Assembly (NCBI GenBank): GCA_045534635.1
Contig: JAZSKB010000044.1
Coordinates: 186,001 to 250,000 of the forward strand
DNA: 64,000 nucleotides
Reading direction: 5' to 3'
Source: UBA1205 sp045534635
GTDB lineage: Bacteria > Bacteroidota > Bacteroidia > Bacteroidales > WCHB1-69
Positions 32,153 through 42,075 of the stretch are shown here, piece after piece. The position numbers were made by a program, and so were the translations under genes. Numbering within the stretch: position 1 is the first letter of the stretch; the number at the start of each line of letters is the position of its first letter. The notes below the pieces were generated by a model, which did not search any database, had not been told where the DNA came from, and saw only the letters and a list, made by a program, of their open reading frames with translations.

Positions 32153-32899
32153 GGACAACATTTTCTTACCGATAACAATATTGCACAAGATATTGTTAAC
32201 GCATTATCAGGTACTTACACCAACATTTTAGAAGTTGGTGCAGGTATGGGAATTTTAACAAAAATCTTGTTAGAACAATCGCAATACAATACACACGTTG
32301 TCGAAATAGACGGCGAATCTGTCGTGTATTTACAAAAACATTTTCCAAGTTTAGGTAATCGTTTATGGCACGAAGATTTTTTACAAATGAATTTTGAACA
32401 AAAAATCAACTGTCCATTTGCCCTTATCGGCAATTTTCCATACAACATATCCAGCCAGATACTTTTTAAAGTATTAGACAACAAAGAATTAATACCAGAA
32501 GTGGTTGGAATGTTCCAAAAAGAAGTTGCCCAACGAATAGCCTCCAAACCCAATAATAAAGACTACGGAATACTTAGTGTATTGTTACAAGCCTACTATG
32601 ATATAGAATATTTATTTACCGTTCACGAAAACGTATTCAATCCCCCACCGAAAGTTAAATCAGCGGTAATACGCCTTAAACGCAACAATGTTGAAAAACT
32701 AAATTGTGATGAACAAATCTTTAAATTTATCGTCAAAACTGCTTTCAATCAAAGACGAAAAATGTTGAGAAATTCATTAAAAAATATTGATTTTGATAAA
32801 GATTTCTTTTCAGAAGAAATTTTTAACAAACGCCCGGAAAATTTATCCGTTGAAGATTATGTATTTTTATCTCAAAACGTAATCAAGACAGAGTTATAA
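32123..32899 (+). CDS. rsmA: 16S rRNA dimethyladenosine transferase (KsgA/RsmA)
   Basis: A 258-residue SAM-dependent methyltransferase that dimethylates two adjacent adenosines near the 3' end of 16S rRNA. It has FLTDNNIAQDIVNAL, the SAM motif EVGAGMGILT near residue 37, and the catalytic GNFPYNISSQILF near residue 110. The C-terminal helical domain contains FNQRRKMLRNSLK. It is full length. Its first ten codons and promoter are duplicated 3.6 kb upstream. The stop overlaps that of the convergent abcF gene by 6 nt. Confidence 0.96.
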   Translation: MKLVRAKKNLGQHFLTDNNIAQDIVNALSGTYTNILEVGAGMGILTKILLEQSQYNTHVVEIDGESVVYLQKHFPSLGNRLWHEDFLQMNFEQKINCPFALIGNFPYNISSQILFKVLDNKELIPEVVGMFQKEVAQRIASKPNNKDYGILSVLLQAYYDIEYLFTVHENVFNPPPKVKSAVIRLKRNNVEKLNCDEQIFKFIVKTAFNQRRKMLRNSLKNIDFDKDFFSEEIFNKRPENLSVEDYVFLSQNVIKTEL

Positions 32900-34831
32900 A
32901 TTGGCTTTTTCTACCAAATTTTCCCACTCTTGCATAGTTGCTTCAAGTTTTTTCTGTACTTTATCGTATTGTTGATATAGTTCTCCAGAAGCAATTTCTT
33001 TTTTATATTTTTCAGTATCAGACAGTTGCAAAGAAATTAATTCCAATTCTTGTTCGTATTGTGTAATTTGTCTTTCCAATTCTTCTATTTGTTTATTGAT
33101 TTTTCGAGCCAAACTATCTTTTTGTTTTTGTTCTTGCCAATTTTTCTTCTGTTCGGAAATCGATTGTGAAATATTATCATCTGTAGAATCAGATAGTTTC
33201 TTATTTTGAAATTGTTGCAATGATTCCGCTTGTTTATCCAAATAATATTGAATATCACCAAGATACTCTTTTATTTTTCCTGATTTTACTTCCAAAACTT
33301 TGTTAGTCAAACCTTGCAAAAAATCTCTGTCGTGAGAAACGAGAATCAAAGTACCATCATAATGCAAAAGAGCATTTTTCAAAACATCTTTAGATTTCAT
33401 ATCCAAATGATTGGTTGGCTCATCTAAAATAAGCACATTGTAAGGCTCTAAAAGCAATTTTGCCAAAACTAAACGAGATTTTTCTCCACCCGACAAAACA
33501 GCAACTTTTTTTTCAATATCGTCATTAGAAAAAAGAAAACTACCTAAAATAGCACGAACTTTTGTTCGTATTTCTCCAACAGCCACATCGTCAATTGTTT
33601 CAAAAACCGTCTTATTAAAATCCAACAAAGTATTATGATTTTGAGCAAAATAGCCAATTTTAACCATATTACCACATTCAAGAATACCATTCGTAGGAGA
33701 CAATTCCTTATTAAACAAACGCATTAATGTTGTTTTTCCTTCACCATTGCGACCAACAAAAGCAATTTTTTCTCCTTTTTGTATCACAAAATTCAATTTA
33801 TCAAGCACTAAATGCTCTCCATAAGCCAATGATAAATTTTGAGCTTCAAAAACAACCCGTTCACATTTTGGGGCCGGCGGAAAAAGAAAATGAATTTTAG
33901 AAGTATCAATATCATCAACTTGTACCAAATCCATTTTTTCCAATAATTTTACACGACTTTGAACTTGCTTTGCCTTTGTCGCTTTGTATCTAAATCGCTC
34001 TATAAAACGCTCAATTTCAGCAATTTCTTTTTTTTGATTATCTTGAACTTGCTTTTGATATTGTACTCGTTCCGCTCTTCGGGCAACATATTGCGTATAA
34101 TTACAATTGTAATCTTCGATGCTTCCCATAGTAATCTCAATAGTTCGTTTACAAATACAATCTAAAAATGTTCTATCGTGAGAAACCATCACAATTGCAC
34201 CAGAATATGATTGTAAAAAACGCTCCAACCATTGTATAGATTCTATATCTAAATGATTTGTAGGCTCATCTAAAAGTAGCACATCTGTACGACGCAATAA
34301 AATTTTTGCTAATTCTACACGCATCTGCCAACCAGAACTAAATTCTGAAAGCATACGATTAAAATCGCTACGCTTAAATCCTAATCCAAGAAGCACCTTT
34401 TCCGATTCTGAGGTAATATTTTCATATCCCATACACGAAAGCCGGTGATTTAAATCTTCAAGACGATTTATTTTTTTAGAATAGGCTTCACTTTCTACAT
34501 CGGTTTCGTCTGCTATTTGGGTCAACAAATTAGTTATTTCCTCCTCTATTTGTTTCACTTCGGAAAAAGCCGCCATAACACTATCCCAAACCGTTTTATT
34601 ATCAATTGATTTTATTTCCTGTGGTAAATATCCAATAGTGCACCCTGAAGAATAAACAATATTTCCTGTTTGCGGTTGAAGTTCTTGCGACAAAATATTC
34701 AACAAAGTAGTTTTTCCTGCTCCATTTTTTCCAACAAGACCAATTTTGTCATTATCCCCAATAACAAAACTTACATTTTCAAATAAATAAATACCATTAA
34801 AATGTATTGACAGATTATTTATACTTATCAT
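32894..34831 (-). CDS. ABC-F family ATPase (ribosome-associated, Uup-like)
   Basis: A 645-residue protein with two ABC domains and no membrane segments. The first has GLVGKNGAGKTTLL, an LSEFSSGWQMRVELAKILL signature and LLLDEPTNHLDIES. The second has AFVGRNGEGKTTLM, VLSGGEKSRLVLAKLLL and LILDEPTNHLDMKS. The interdomain linker is charged and helical. The C-terminal ~100 residues form a coiled coil, as in Uup. ABC-F proteins act on the ribosomal E site. Its ATG overlaps the holB stop by 4 nt, so it is the last gene of lpxK-punA-holB-abcF. Confidence 0.92.
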   Translation of the reverse strand: MISINNLSIHFNGIYLFENVSFVIGDNDKIGLVGKNGAGKTTLLNILSQELQPQTGNIVYSSGCTIGYLPQEIKSIDNKTVWDSVMAAFSEVKQIEEEITNLLTQIADETDVESEAYSKKINRLEDLNHRLSCMGYENITSESEKVLLGLGFKRSDFNRMLSEFSSGWQMRVELAKILLRRTDVLLLDEPTNHLDIESIQWLERFLQSYSGAIVMVSHDRTFLDCICKRTIEITMGSIEDYNCNYTQYVARRAERVQYQKQVQDNQKKEIAEIERFIERFRYKATKAKQVQSRVKLLEKMDLVQVDDIDTSKIHFLFPPAPKCERVVFEAQNLSLAYGEHLVLDKLNFVIQKGEKIAFVGRNGEGKTTLMRLFNKELSPTNGILECGNMVKIGYFAQNHNTLLDFNKTVFETIDDVAVGEIRTKVRAILGSFLFSNDDIEKKVAVLSGGEKSRLVLAKLLLEPYNVLILDEPTNHLDMKSKDVLKNALLHYDGTLILVSHDRDFLQGLTNKVLEVKSGKIKEYLGDIQYYLDKQAESLQQFQNKKLSDSTDDNISQSISEQKKNWQEQKQKDSLARKINKQIEELERQITQYEQELELISLQLSDTEKYKKEIASGELYQQYDKVQKKLEATMQEWENLVEKANL

Positions 34832-36006
34832 TTCTTCTGAAGTCGATTATCACCCAAACGAATATACTGACCTAATAACAACAATAAATCTACAAAGATA
34901 ATTCTTCCATCCACATGTGTCCTTACATCACTTATCGCTTTATTTAAAGCCTCCACAACATAATGACCATTATTAAGATTAATAAAAGGATAAAAACCTT
35001 TTAGAAAATTTGCTTCTTCATCTGGAGATTTCACCATATCGCCTAATTCTATATTGAGCAATAAACATTTACGAACTAAATTTAAACTATAAGTTAAAAA
35101 TGCAATTTGTTTTTCCCTTCCCAATGCTACCAAAGAATTGATTAATTGTTCCGATTTATCAAATTCTACTTTTTGTGGTTGTCTCGAAAAATAACTCATT
35201 CGATACGCAGAACGCATCATTTCTACAAAATTTTGATAACTATCCTCATCAATAACATTAACACCTTGTGAAATAGCTTGTTGTAAATTAAAATTTGTAA
35301 TATAAGAAATATCAATAGCCGTATTTTTATCACAACCAACCCGATTGGCAACTACATCTGCAAATTCATCTAAAGAAAATCGATTAATTTTCAACAATTG
35401 AGTTCTCGAAACAATAGTTGAAATCAAGGCTTCATAATTTTCACTTACCAATATTATTAAAGTTTTTCCATCTGGTTCTTCCAAGGTTTTTAATAACTTA
35501 TTTGCAGATGCTTCATTCATTTTTTCTGGCAACCAAATAATTACAAAATGATAAGCCGATTCGTATGGTTTGGTAAGCAATTTTTCTAACAACAAAGAAA
35601 CATCATTGACATTAATAATCGGTTGTTTATTTCCCGCATCAATAAAATCTGCCCACTGCTGAAACGAAAACATCGCATTGGTATTGATAATTATTTCTCG
35701 CCATTTATCATAAAAAGCATCAGAATTAGAATGTTTTATTTTATCTGTTGCTATATTTGGAAAAAAACAATGTAAATCTGGATGAGCAATATTTTTAAAT
35801 TTTTGACATGATGGACAAACACCACAAGAATCTGTTTCCGTTGGGTGTGTACAACTAATATACTGACAATAAGCCAATGCCAATGCCAATGCGGGCATTC
35901 CTTCTTGGGCTAAAAACAATTGAGCATGACTAATTCTACCACTTTTTTTAGTGTTAATTAGCACATCTTTTATATTCTGAGGAACAGCAACTTCTGAAAA
36001 TAACAT
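34828..36006 (-). CDS. holB: DNA polymerase III delta' subunit
   Basis: A 392-residue clamp-loader subunit. It starts with the conserved SHAQLFLAQEGMPALALALAYCQYI, where the Walker A motif is degenerate, as is usual for delta'. A zinc-binding set follows: CTHPTETDSCGVCPSC near residues 50-65. The block WLPEKMNEASANKLLKTLEEP, and SRTQ in the SRC-like arginine-finger region, are conserved. It overlaps the abcF gene by 4 nt and follows punA by 9 nt. Confidence 0.92.
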   Translation of the reverse strand: MLFSEVAVPQNIKDVLINTKKSGRISHAQLFLAQEGMPALALALAYCQYISCTHPTETDSCGVCPSCQKFKNIAHPDLHCFFPNIATDKIKHSNSDAFYDKWREIIINTNAMFSFQQWADFIDAGNKQPIINVNDVSLLLEKLLTKPYESAYHFVIIWLPEKMNEASANKLLKTLEEPDGKTLIILVSENYEALISTIVSRTQLLKINRFSLDEFADVVANRVGCDKNTAIDISYITNFNLQQAISQGVNVIDEDSYQNFVEMMRSAYRMSYFSRQPQKVEFDKSEQLINSLVALGREKQIAFLTYSLNLVRKCLLLNIELGDMVKSPDEEANFLKGFYPFINLNNGHYVVEALNKAISDVRTHVDGRIIFVDLLLLLGQYIRLGDNRLQKK

Positions 36007-36015
36007 AACACTATT

Positions 36016-36828
36016 TTATATTACCTTCACCAATTCTTTTACCAATACCCTCAATTTAGGTTCTGCTATATTTGCCGCATTTAAAACCTCTTCATGAGAA
36101 ACTTTTTCAACCACTCCCACAATTCCCAAATCGGTAATAACAGAAAAAGCGATACATTTCATTTTAGCATGACGAGCAACAATAGTTTCTGGTACTGTTG
36201 ACATGCCAACACAATCTCCTCCAATAATACGAAAATATTTATATTCTGCAGGGGTTTCAAAAGTAGGTCCTGTAACACCAACATAAACTCCTTTATGATA
36301 TGGAATCTGTTTTTCTTGGGCTATTTTTTCTGCTTTTTGCAATAAATCAGAAGAATATGGTTCACTCATATCGGGAAATCTATCTCCTAATTCATCGTAA
36401 TTTCTACCTCGCAATGGATTTTCTGGAAATAAATTAATATGGTCGGTAAGAAAAACGACATCTCCTACTTTGTACAACGGATTCATACCGCCACTTGCAT
36501 TCGAGAGAATAACTGTTTCTACTCCCATTGCTTTAAAAACTCGAATAGGAAATGTTACTTGCTTCATATCATAACCTTCATAATAATGAAATCTTCCTTG
36601 CATAGCAAGAACAGGAACTCCATTCAAACAACCATAAAGCAATTTGCCTGCATGACCTTTTACTGTTGAAATAGGAAAATCTGGAATATCTTTATAATCA
36701 ACACTTTGTAAAATATCAATATCTGAAGATAATCCATTCAATCCAGAACCTAAAACTATAGCAATTTTAGCGTCTGAGCCCAATTTATCTTTTAAAAATT
36801 GAGCCGTATTATTTATGACCTCTAACAT
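36016..36828 (-). CDS. punA: Purine nucleoside phosphorylase (PNP-I, trimeric type)
   Basis: A 270-residue enzyme that phosphorolyses inosine and guanosine in purine salvage. Motifs are VLGSGLNGL (phosphate-binding Ser), the GHAGKLLYG and RFHYYEGYD blocks, NASGGMNP, and GVTGPTFETPAEYKYFR with the base-binding Glu. The start overlaps the end of lpxK by 20 nt, so it is translationally coupled in the operon. Confidence 0.95.
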   Translation of the reverse strand: MLEVINNTAQFLKDKLGSDAKIAIVLGSGLNGLSSDIDILQSVDYKDIPDFPISTVKGHAGKLLYGCLNGVPVLAMQGRFHYYEGYDMKQVTFPIRVFKAMGVETVILSNASGGMNPLYKVGDVVFLTDHINLFPENPLRGRNYDELGDRFPDMSEPYSSDLLQKAEKIAQEKQIPYHKGVYVGVTGPTFETPAEYKYFRIIGGDCVGMSTVPETIVARHAKMKCIAFSVITDLGIVGVVEKVSHEEVLNAANIAEPKLRVLVKELVKVI

Positions 36829-37849
36829 ATTCTAATATCTGATTTTCAAACTTTTTTTTATATTTAGCGTGCATTCTTACTTCTATAGGAAGATAAAACA
36901 AAGGTAAATCTTTTATTTGTTCATACAATTCTGTACTCATAAGACGAACGGCATCTTTTTCCGTTGTAATAACGGCTTTGTTGTATGTCAATAATTTATC
37001 CAATTCCGATTTTACTTGAGCAATATCTTTGGGGGTAAAAATATGATGGTCTGAACAAATTATATGTTGTTTTTCAAAATAAACACTTAAATATTCTGTC
37101 AATGGATATGGATTGGCAATTCCTGTCAACGAAACTATACTTTTTATCGTTGAAAGTGGAATTTCAGCTGCTACTGGGGTCAAAGGTATTAATTGTCCAA
37201 ATTCTATATACGAAAAATAAACTTTCTGATGCGGTAGTGGATTTATTTGTTCAACCAAAAATTCCTCATCTAAACGAGTCATTACCTTTGGCGTTTTGGT
37301 TATAACAATAATATCTGCTTCATTAGCAGCGGATTTCGATTCTCTTAATTTTCCTGCTGGAAATACTTTATCTTTTGGATAAATATTGTAATAATCTGTT
37401 AATAATATACTTAACCCTGCTTTTAATGGCAAGTGCTGATATGCATCGTCCATAATAATAACGTCAGTATCTGGCAATTTTTCCAACAAAGTTTTAATCC
37501 CTTTTACTCTATCTTCGCAAACAGAAACAGTTATTGCTGGATACTTTTTGTAATACGATAATGGTTCATCGCCCAAATCATAAACTGTTGACAAACTATT
37601 GGCTAACAAAAATCCTTTAGTTCTTCTTCCATATCCCCTTGACATTGTCGCTAAAGAATATTTGTCTGACAACATGCGAATTAAGTATTCTACATGAGGT
37701 GTTTTTCCTGAACCACCCAAACACAGATTTCCAACTACAATAACTGGTTTTGAAGATGTATATCTTCCCTTTGTATTGTAATATTTCCTTCTTAAAAGCA
37801 TTATTAGCTTCCAAAAAGTGGCAATCGGTAATAAAAATATTTTATACAA
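36809..37849 (-). CDS. lpxK: Tetraacyldisaccharide 4'-kinase (lipid A biosynthesis)
   Basis: A 346-residue inner-membrane-associated kinase that phosphorylates the lipid A precursor at the 4' position. An N-terminal amphipathic or membrane helix (IFLLPIATFWKLIMLLRR) is followed by the P-loop VGNLCLGGSGKTPHVEYL, then MSRGYGRRTKGF and the catalytic DDAYQH. It shows that the organism makes lipid A. It is the first gene of a four-gene minus-strand operon; 193 nt separate it from the divergent nif3-like gene. Confidence 0.95.
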   Translation of the reverse strand: MYKIFLLPIATFWKLIMLLRRKYYNTKGRYTSSKPVIVVGNLCLGGSGKTPHVEYLIRMLSDKYSLATMSRGYGRRTKGFLLANSLSTVYDLGDEPLSYYKKYPAITVSVCEDRVKGIKTLLEKLPDTDVIIMDDAYQHLPLKAGLSILLTDYYNIYPKDKVFPAGKLRESKSAANEADIIVITKTPKVMTRLDEEFLVEQINPLPHQKVYFSYIEFGQLIPLTPVAAEIPLSTIKSIVSLTGIANPYPLTEYLSVYFEKQHIICSDHHIFTPKDIAQVKSELDKLLTYNKAVITTEKDAVRLMSTELYEQIKDLPLFYLPIEVRMHAKYKKKFENQILEYVRGHK

Positions 37850-37942
37850 ATTACGTTAAATATTAATTATCAACACTTTGCAAAAAAAATAATTCGCAGT
37901 TGTCTTAATAAAAATTTTTTGCTAATGTAACACTTTTTTTTG

Positions 37943-37950
37943 TAATTTTG
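37943..37950 (+). promoter_or_regulatory. -7 promoter box of the Nif3-like gene
   Basis: TAATTTTG, matching TAnnTTTG, 92 nt before the ATG at 38043. Confidence 0.5.
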
Positions 37951-38042
37951 CTAAAAATTTAGTATAAAAAATCATAAAAACATAAAACACTAATAGTCAA
38001 CATATTAAAAAAATATAAAAGGAATAAAAACTTTTAAAATAT

Positions 38043-39155
38043 ATGCAAACTAAAGAAACAACAATAGGAGATATTATTACATTTTTAGAATCTTTTGCTC
38101 CAATAGCACTTCAAGAATCCTACGACAACGCAGGATTGATAATTGGGCAAAAAAACACCATTTATCGTAAAGGATTAATATGCCTTGACATCACAGAAAA
38201 TGTTATGCAAGAAGCAATTGATAATGATGTAAATCTCATAATTAGTCATCACCCATTCTTATTTCAACCGCTAAAAAAAATAAATGGAAGTTCTCATTGT
38301 GAAAAACTAATTATCAAAGCGATAAAAAATGATATTTGCATTTACGCTATGCACACCAATTTAGACAACATCTATGCAGGCGTAAACAAAAAATTCGCAG
38401 ATAGTCTTGGTTTAATCAATACACAAATATTACAACCATTAACAGGTAAATTAATGAAATTAGCCACTTTCGCACCTCATAAATACGCTAATCAAGTACG
38501 ACAATCCTTGTTTGAAGCAGGAGCAGGCAATGTTGGAAATTACGATTGCTGTAGTTTCAATAGTCAAGGAGAAGGAACATTTCGTGCCAATAATGCCGCA
38601 AATCCTTTTGTAGGCAATCCAAACGAACTTCATCACGAACCTGAAACCAAAATTGAAGTTATCTTCCATGATTATCAACAATCTAAAATTGTTTCTTCAT
38701 TGCTAAAAGCCCACCCTTATGAGGAAGTTGCATACGAGATCATTCCATTGTCAAATAGCAACCATTGGATAGGAAGCGGTATGATTGGTTTTTTACCTCA
38801 AAAAATGCTATTGATGGATTTTTTACATCTACTTCGTCAAAATATGACTATAGAACATCTAAAATTTACCAATATAGAAAAAACACAACAAGTTGAAATT
38901 GAAAAAGTTGCAATTTGCGGTGGAAGTGGAGCATTTTTGATAAACAATGCAATTAAAGCAAATGCAGATATTTTTATCAGCTCAGAATTCAAACACAACC
39001 AATTTATTGACAACTACAACGACATCATTTTGGTTGATATTGGACATTATGAAAGTGAAATTCAAACAAAAATATTAATTTTTGAAAAAGTTATTGAAAA
39101 ATTTAGTAACTTTGCAGTTTCAAAATACGAAAAGAACCCAGTTCGATTTTTATAA
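38043..39155 (+). CDS. Nif3-like dinuclear metal-centre protein
   Basis: A 370-residue member of the Nif3/GTP cyclohydrolase I type 2 homologue family, which forms hexameric rings with a two-metal site. Metal ligands are visible in ISHHPFLFQPLKKI (about 62-75), HTNLDN (about 101-106) and, near the C-terminus, DIGHYESE. The family's long form carries an inserted domain (about 130-235), present here. The function is unsettled (proposed hydrolase). In Bacteroidota it is usually followed by the zinc-ribbon coiled-coil gene, as here (28 nt apart). Confidence 0.92.
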   Translation: MQTKETTIGDIITFLESFAPIALQESYDNAGLIIGQKNTIYRKGLICLDITENVMQEAIDNDVNLIISHHPFLFQPLKKINGSSHCEKLIIKAIKNDICIYAMHTNLDNIYAGVNKKFADSLGLINTQILQPLTGKLMKLATFAPHKYANQVRQSLFEAGAGNVGNYDCCSFNSQGEGTFRANNAANPFVGNPNELHHEPETKIEVIFHDYQQSKIVSSLLKAHPYEEVAYEIIPLSNSNHWIGSGMIGFLPQKMLLMDFLHLLRQNMTIEHLKFTNIEKTQQVEIEKVAICGGSGAFLINNAIKANADIFISSEFKHNQFIDNYNDIILVDIGHYESEIQTKILIFEKVIEKFSNFAVSKYEKNPVRFL

Positions 39156-39183
39156 TTTTTATCATATAAAAGACACAAAAAAA

Positions 39184-40044
39184 ATGACGGCAACAAAGCA
39201 AACAAAAACAACTAAAGAAACTAATGAAATGCTTAACAAAGAAGCAAATATCGTAGCAGAAACATCTTCAGTAGCTAACACTATGAATGATGACGTTAAC
39301 GCCGATAATACAGTTTTAAACACATTGGTTTCTCTTTACAAACTACAATCAATTCATTCTCAAATCGATAAAGTCAGAACTATTCGTGGTGAATTGCCTT
39401 TGGAAGTAACCGATTTGGAAGATGTTTGTTTAGGTTTACAAACTCGTTTGGACAAATACAAAGAAAAGGTATTCGATTTGAACAAACAAGTTGAACAAAA
39501 CAAAGAAAACATCAGAAATTCTCAAGCATTAGTTGCAAAATATAAAGAACAATTGAACAATGTTCGCAACAACAGAGAATTTGACGCATTAAGCAAAGAA
39601 ATTGAATACGAAGAGTTAGATATGCAACTTTGCGAAAAAAGGAACAAAGAACATCTTGTAAAAATCACAGAAAAACAAACTGAAATTGTTGATTTAGAAA
39701 CAGAATTATCTAATTATCAAAAAGAATTAGAAATTAAACGTTTAGAATTACAAGCAATTGTTGCAGAAACAGAAAAAGATGAGACACATCTTTTGCAAAT
39801 GATAACAGATTTCGAGCCAAAAGTAGAACCTCGTATGCTTTCTGCATTCAATCGTATTCGTAGTGGTATGCGAAATGGTTTAGCTACTGTAAAAATTGAA
39901 AGAGGTGCTTGTGGCGGTTGTTTTAGCAAAATTGCTCCACAAAGACAAATGGACATAAAAATGCATCGTAAAGTTATCGTGTGCGAATTTTGTGGAAGAA
40001 TCCTCGTTGATGATGAGATTGCAAAAATTGCTTTAGAAGAATAA
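39184..40044 (+). CDS. Coiled-coil protein with C4-type zinc ribbon
   Basis: A 286-residue protein. After a Thr/Ala/Asn-rich N-terminal tail (~40 residues), a long coiled coil covers about 50-215. The end is a C4 zinc ribbon with CGGC near 243 and CEFC near 268. This architecture is the family found next to nif3-like genes; it may bind nucleic acid, but its role is unknown. The ATG at 39184 is chosen because the open frame upstream of it overlaps the nif3-like gene and is not conserved in character. Confidence 0.88.
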   Translation: MTATKQTKTTKETNEMLNKEANIVAETSSVANTMNDDVNADNTVLNTLVSLYKLQSIHSQIDKVRTIRGELPLEVTDLEDVCLGLQTRLDKYKEKVFDLNKQVEQNKENIRNSQALVAKYKEQLNNVRNNREFDALSKEIEYEELDMQLCEKRNKEHLVKITEKQTEIVDLETELSNYQKELEIKRLELQAIVAETEKDETHLLQMITDFEPKVEPRMLSAFNRIRSGMRNGLATVKIERGACGGCFSKIAPQRQMDIKMHRKVIVCEFCGRILVDDEIAKIALEE

Positions 40045-40065
40045 AATCTTCGCAACTTGTACAGA

Positions 40066-40105
40066 AAAATGATGAATATCTTGCAATATTCATCATTTTT
40101 TTTTA
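40066..40105 (+). terminator. Terminator of the zinc-ribbon gene
   Basis: ATGATGAATAT / ATATTCATCAT stem with a 6-nt loop, then nine T, 22 nt after the stop. Confidence 0.9.
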
Positions 40106-40258
40106 TGTCTTTGAGACCTCTTTTTCTTTATTCTGCCATCTTTTTGACAAAAAAAAACAAAAAAAAGTGTTTAGCATATTGATTTCCAAATATATACAAC
40201 AAAGTAAAAAAAAATATTTTTTTTTACAAAAAAAACGCAAACATATTAAAAAAAATAC

Positions 40259-40266
40259 TATCTTTG
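40259..40266 (+). promoter_or_regulatory. -7 promoter box of the tRNA-Ser/tRNA-Pro pair
   Basis: TATCTTTG, 23 nt before the mature 5' end of tRNA-Ser. Confidence 0.7.
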
Positions 40267-40289
40267 CAATCGTTAGAGATAACCCTCTC

Positions 40290-40379
40290 GGAGAGGTGGG
40301 TGAGTGGCTTAAACCAGCAGTTTGCTAAACTGTCGTATCCGAAAGGGTACCGGGGGTTCGAATCCCCCCTTCTCCGCCA
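40290..40379 (+). tRNA. tRNA-Ser (anticodon GCT)
   Basis: A class II tRNA with a long variable arm. Acceptor GGAGAGG pairs with CTTCTCC (one wobble), the anticodon loop TTGCTAA carries GCT within stem GCAGT/ACTGT, and the T arm is GGGGG TTCGAAT CCCCC. The 3' CCA is encoded (40377-40379). Confidence 0.93.
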
Positions 40380-40385
40380 GTGTTA

Positions 40386-40460
40386 CGGGATATAGCGTAG
40401 TCCGGTTATCGCGCCTGCTTTGGGAGCAGGAGGTCGCAAGTTCGAATCTTGCTATCCCGA
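40386..40460 (+). tRNA. tRNA-Pro (anticodon TGG)
   Basis: Acceptor CGGGATA pairs with TATCCCG. The anticodon stem CCTGC/GCAGG encloses TTTGGGA (anticodon TGG), and the T arm is GCAAG TTCGAAT CTTGC. It lies 6 nt after tRNA-Ser in the same transcript. Confidence 0.95.
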
Positions 40461-40470
40461 CAAAGTTATT

Positions 40471-40500
40471 ACGAGAGTCAAAAACACTCTCGTTTTTTTA
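40471..40500 (+). terminator. Terminator of the tRNA-Ser/tRNA-Pro operon
   Basis: ACGAGAGT / ACTCTCGT stem followed by seven T. Confidence 0.85.
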
Positions 40501-40523
40501 TATACCAACCTATCCATACATAC

Positions 40524-40556
40524 AAAAAAAAGTCGCTCATATTGAGCGACTTTTTC
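40524..40556. terminator. Terminator of gdhA
   Basis: AAAAAGTCGCTCA / TGAGCGACTTTTT stem with A and T flanks, 20 nt beyond the gdhA stop on the minus strand. Confidence 0.85.
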
Positions 40557-40575
40557 CGTTCTAAAGGATATCTTA

Positions 40576-41919
40576 TTAAATGATACCTTGTGCAACCATT
40601 GCTTTTGCTACACGCATAAAACCAGCAATATTAGCACCTTTTACATAATCGATATTGCCGTTTTTATCTTTACCATATTCTACGCACATATCGAAAATAT
40701 CATTCATAATCTTATGTAATTTTTCGTCAACTTCTTCTGCAGTCCAATTGATATGACCAGCATTTTGACAAATTTCTAATCCAGAAGTAGCAACACCACC
40801 AGCATTTACTGCTTTACCAGGAGCAAAAGGAACACCTGCTTTTTGGAAAGCAGCAATCGCTTCAGGTTGACAACCCATATTAGAAACTTCTGCAACATAT
40901 TTAACACCGTTTTTAATCAACATTTCGGCATCGTTTTTGTCCAATTCGTTTTGGAAAGCACAAGGACAAGCAATGTCACATTTAACACTCCATGCTTTTG
41001 CACCAGCAGTAAATTTAGCTTTTGCTGGGAATTTGTCAGCCATATCTTGAACTTTATTGCGGTTTGAAGCACGCATTGTAAGCATATAATCAATCATCTC
41101 TGGAGTAATTCCACCATTGATTTCACAAACGCCATCAGGACCAGAAATAGCAACGATTTCTGCACCTAATTCATTTGCTTTGATAGCAGCACCCCAAGCA
41201 ACATTACCGAAACCAGACAAAGCAATTTTTTTACCTTTCATGGTATCGTTTGCTTGATTAACCATACGTTCTACATAATAAATAGCACCAAAACCTGTTG
41301 CTTCTGGACGAATCAAAGAACCACCCCAGCCATAAGATTTTCCTGTTAATGCACCTGTGCTATGTTCACGAGATAATTTTTTGTATGCACCATACAAATA
41401 ACCAATTTCACGACCACCAACACCAACATCACCAGCAGGACTATCTTGGTCTGGACCAATATTACGCCACAATTCATACATATACGCTTGGCAAAAACGC
41501 ATAATTTCAGCATCTGATTTACCTACTGGGTCGAAATCAGCACCACCTTTACCACCACCTAATGGAAGGTTTGTTAATGAATTTTTGAAAATTTGTTCAA
41601 ATCCTAAGAATTTCAACATTGAAACATTAACTTTAGGATGGAAACGAAGACCACCTTTGTATGCACCCAAAGCAGCATTGTATTGTACACGGTAACCCAA
41701 GTTTGTTTGAACAACACCATTATCGTCAACCCATGTTACACGGAATGTAAAAATACGATCTGGTTCTACAATACGTTCTACGATTTTTGCGGCTTCAAAT
41801 TCAGGATGTTGATTGTAAACTTCCTCTATTGATTCCAACACTTCTTGAACTGCTTGTAAGTACTCATTTTCACCTGGATGTTTTGCTTCCAAGTTTGCCA
41901 TTATTTTCTTAACTTCCAT
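40576..41919 (-). CDS. gdhA: NADP-type glutamate dehydrogenase
   Basis: A 447-residue hexameric GDH of the short bacterial type that aminates 2-oxoglutarate with ammonium. Conserved blocks are GGLRFHPKVN, the substrate-lysine motif PLGGGKGGADFDP (about 124-136), and the Rossmann motif ALSGFGNVAWGAA. Length and sequence match the NADP-dependent form. It is monocistronic, with its own promoter 62 nt upstream. Confidence 0.96.
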   Translation of the reverse strand: MEVKKIMANLEAKHPGENEYLQAVQEVLESIEEVYNQHPEFEAAKIVERIVEPDRIFTFRVTWVDDNGVVQTNLGYRVQYNAALGAYKGGLRFHPKVNVSMLKFLGFEQIFKNSLTNLPLGGGKGGADFDPVGKSDAEIMRFCQAYMYELWRNIGPDQDSPAGDVGVGGREIGYLYGAYKKLSREHSTGALTGKSYGWGGSLIRPEATGFGAIYYVERMVNQANDTMKGKKIALSGFGNVAWGAAIKANELGAEIVAISGPDGVCEINGGITPEMIDYMLTMRASNRNKVQDMADKFPAKAKFTAGAKAWSVKCDIACPCAFQNELDKNDAEMLIKNGVKYVAEVSNMGCQPEAIAAFQKAGVPFAPGKAVNAGGVATSGLEICQNAGHINWTAEEVDEKLHKIMNDIFDMCVEYGKDKNGNIDYVKGANIAGFMRVAKAMVAQGII

Positions 41920-41981
41920 AACTGTTTTATTTTTAAATTTTTAAATCTCTTTAACTTTTCTTCTTTTTAAGAAGTTGTTTG

Positions 41982-41989
41982 CAAAGATA
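41982..41989 (-). promoter_or_regulatory. -7 promoter box of gdhA
   Basis: The minus strand reads TATCTTTG, about 62 nt before the gdhA ATG at 41919. Confidence 0.65.
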
Positions 41990-42075
41990 AAATAATTATT
42001 TAAACCTTTTAACTTTTTATAAATATTTTTTTATCTTTTTTATTTTACTAATTATCAATATATTAATACACAAAC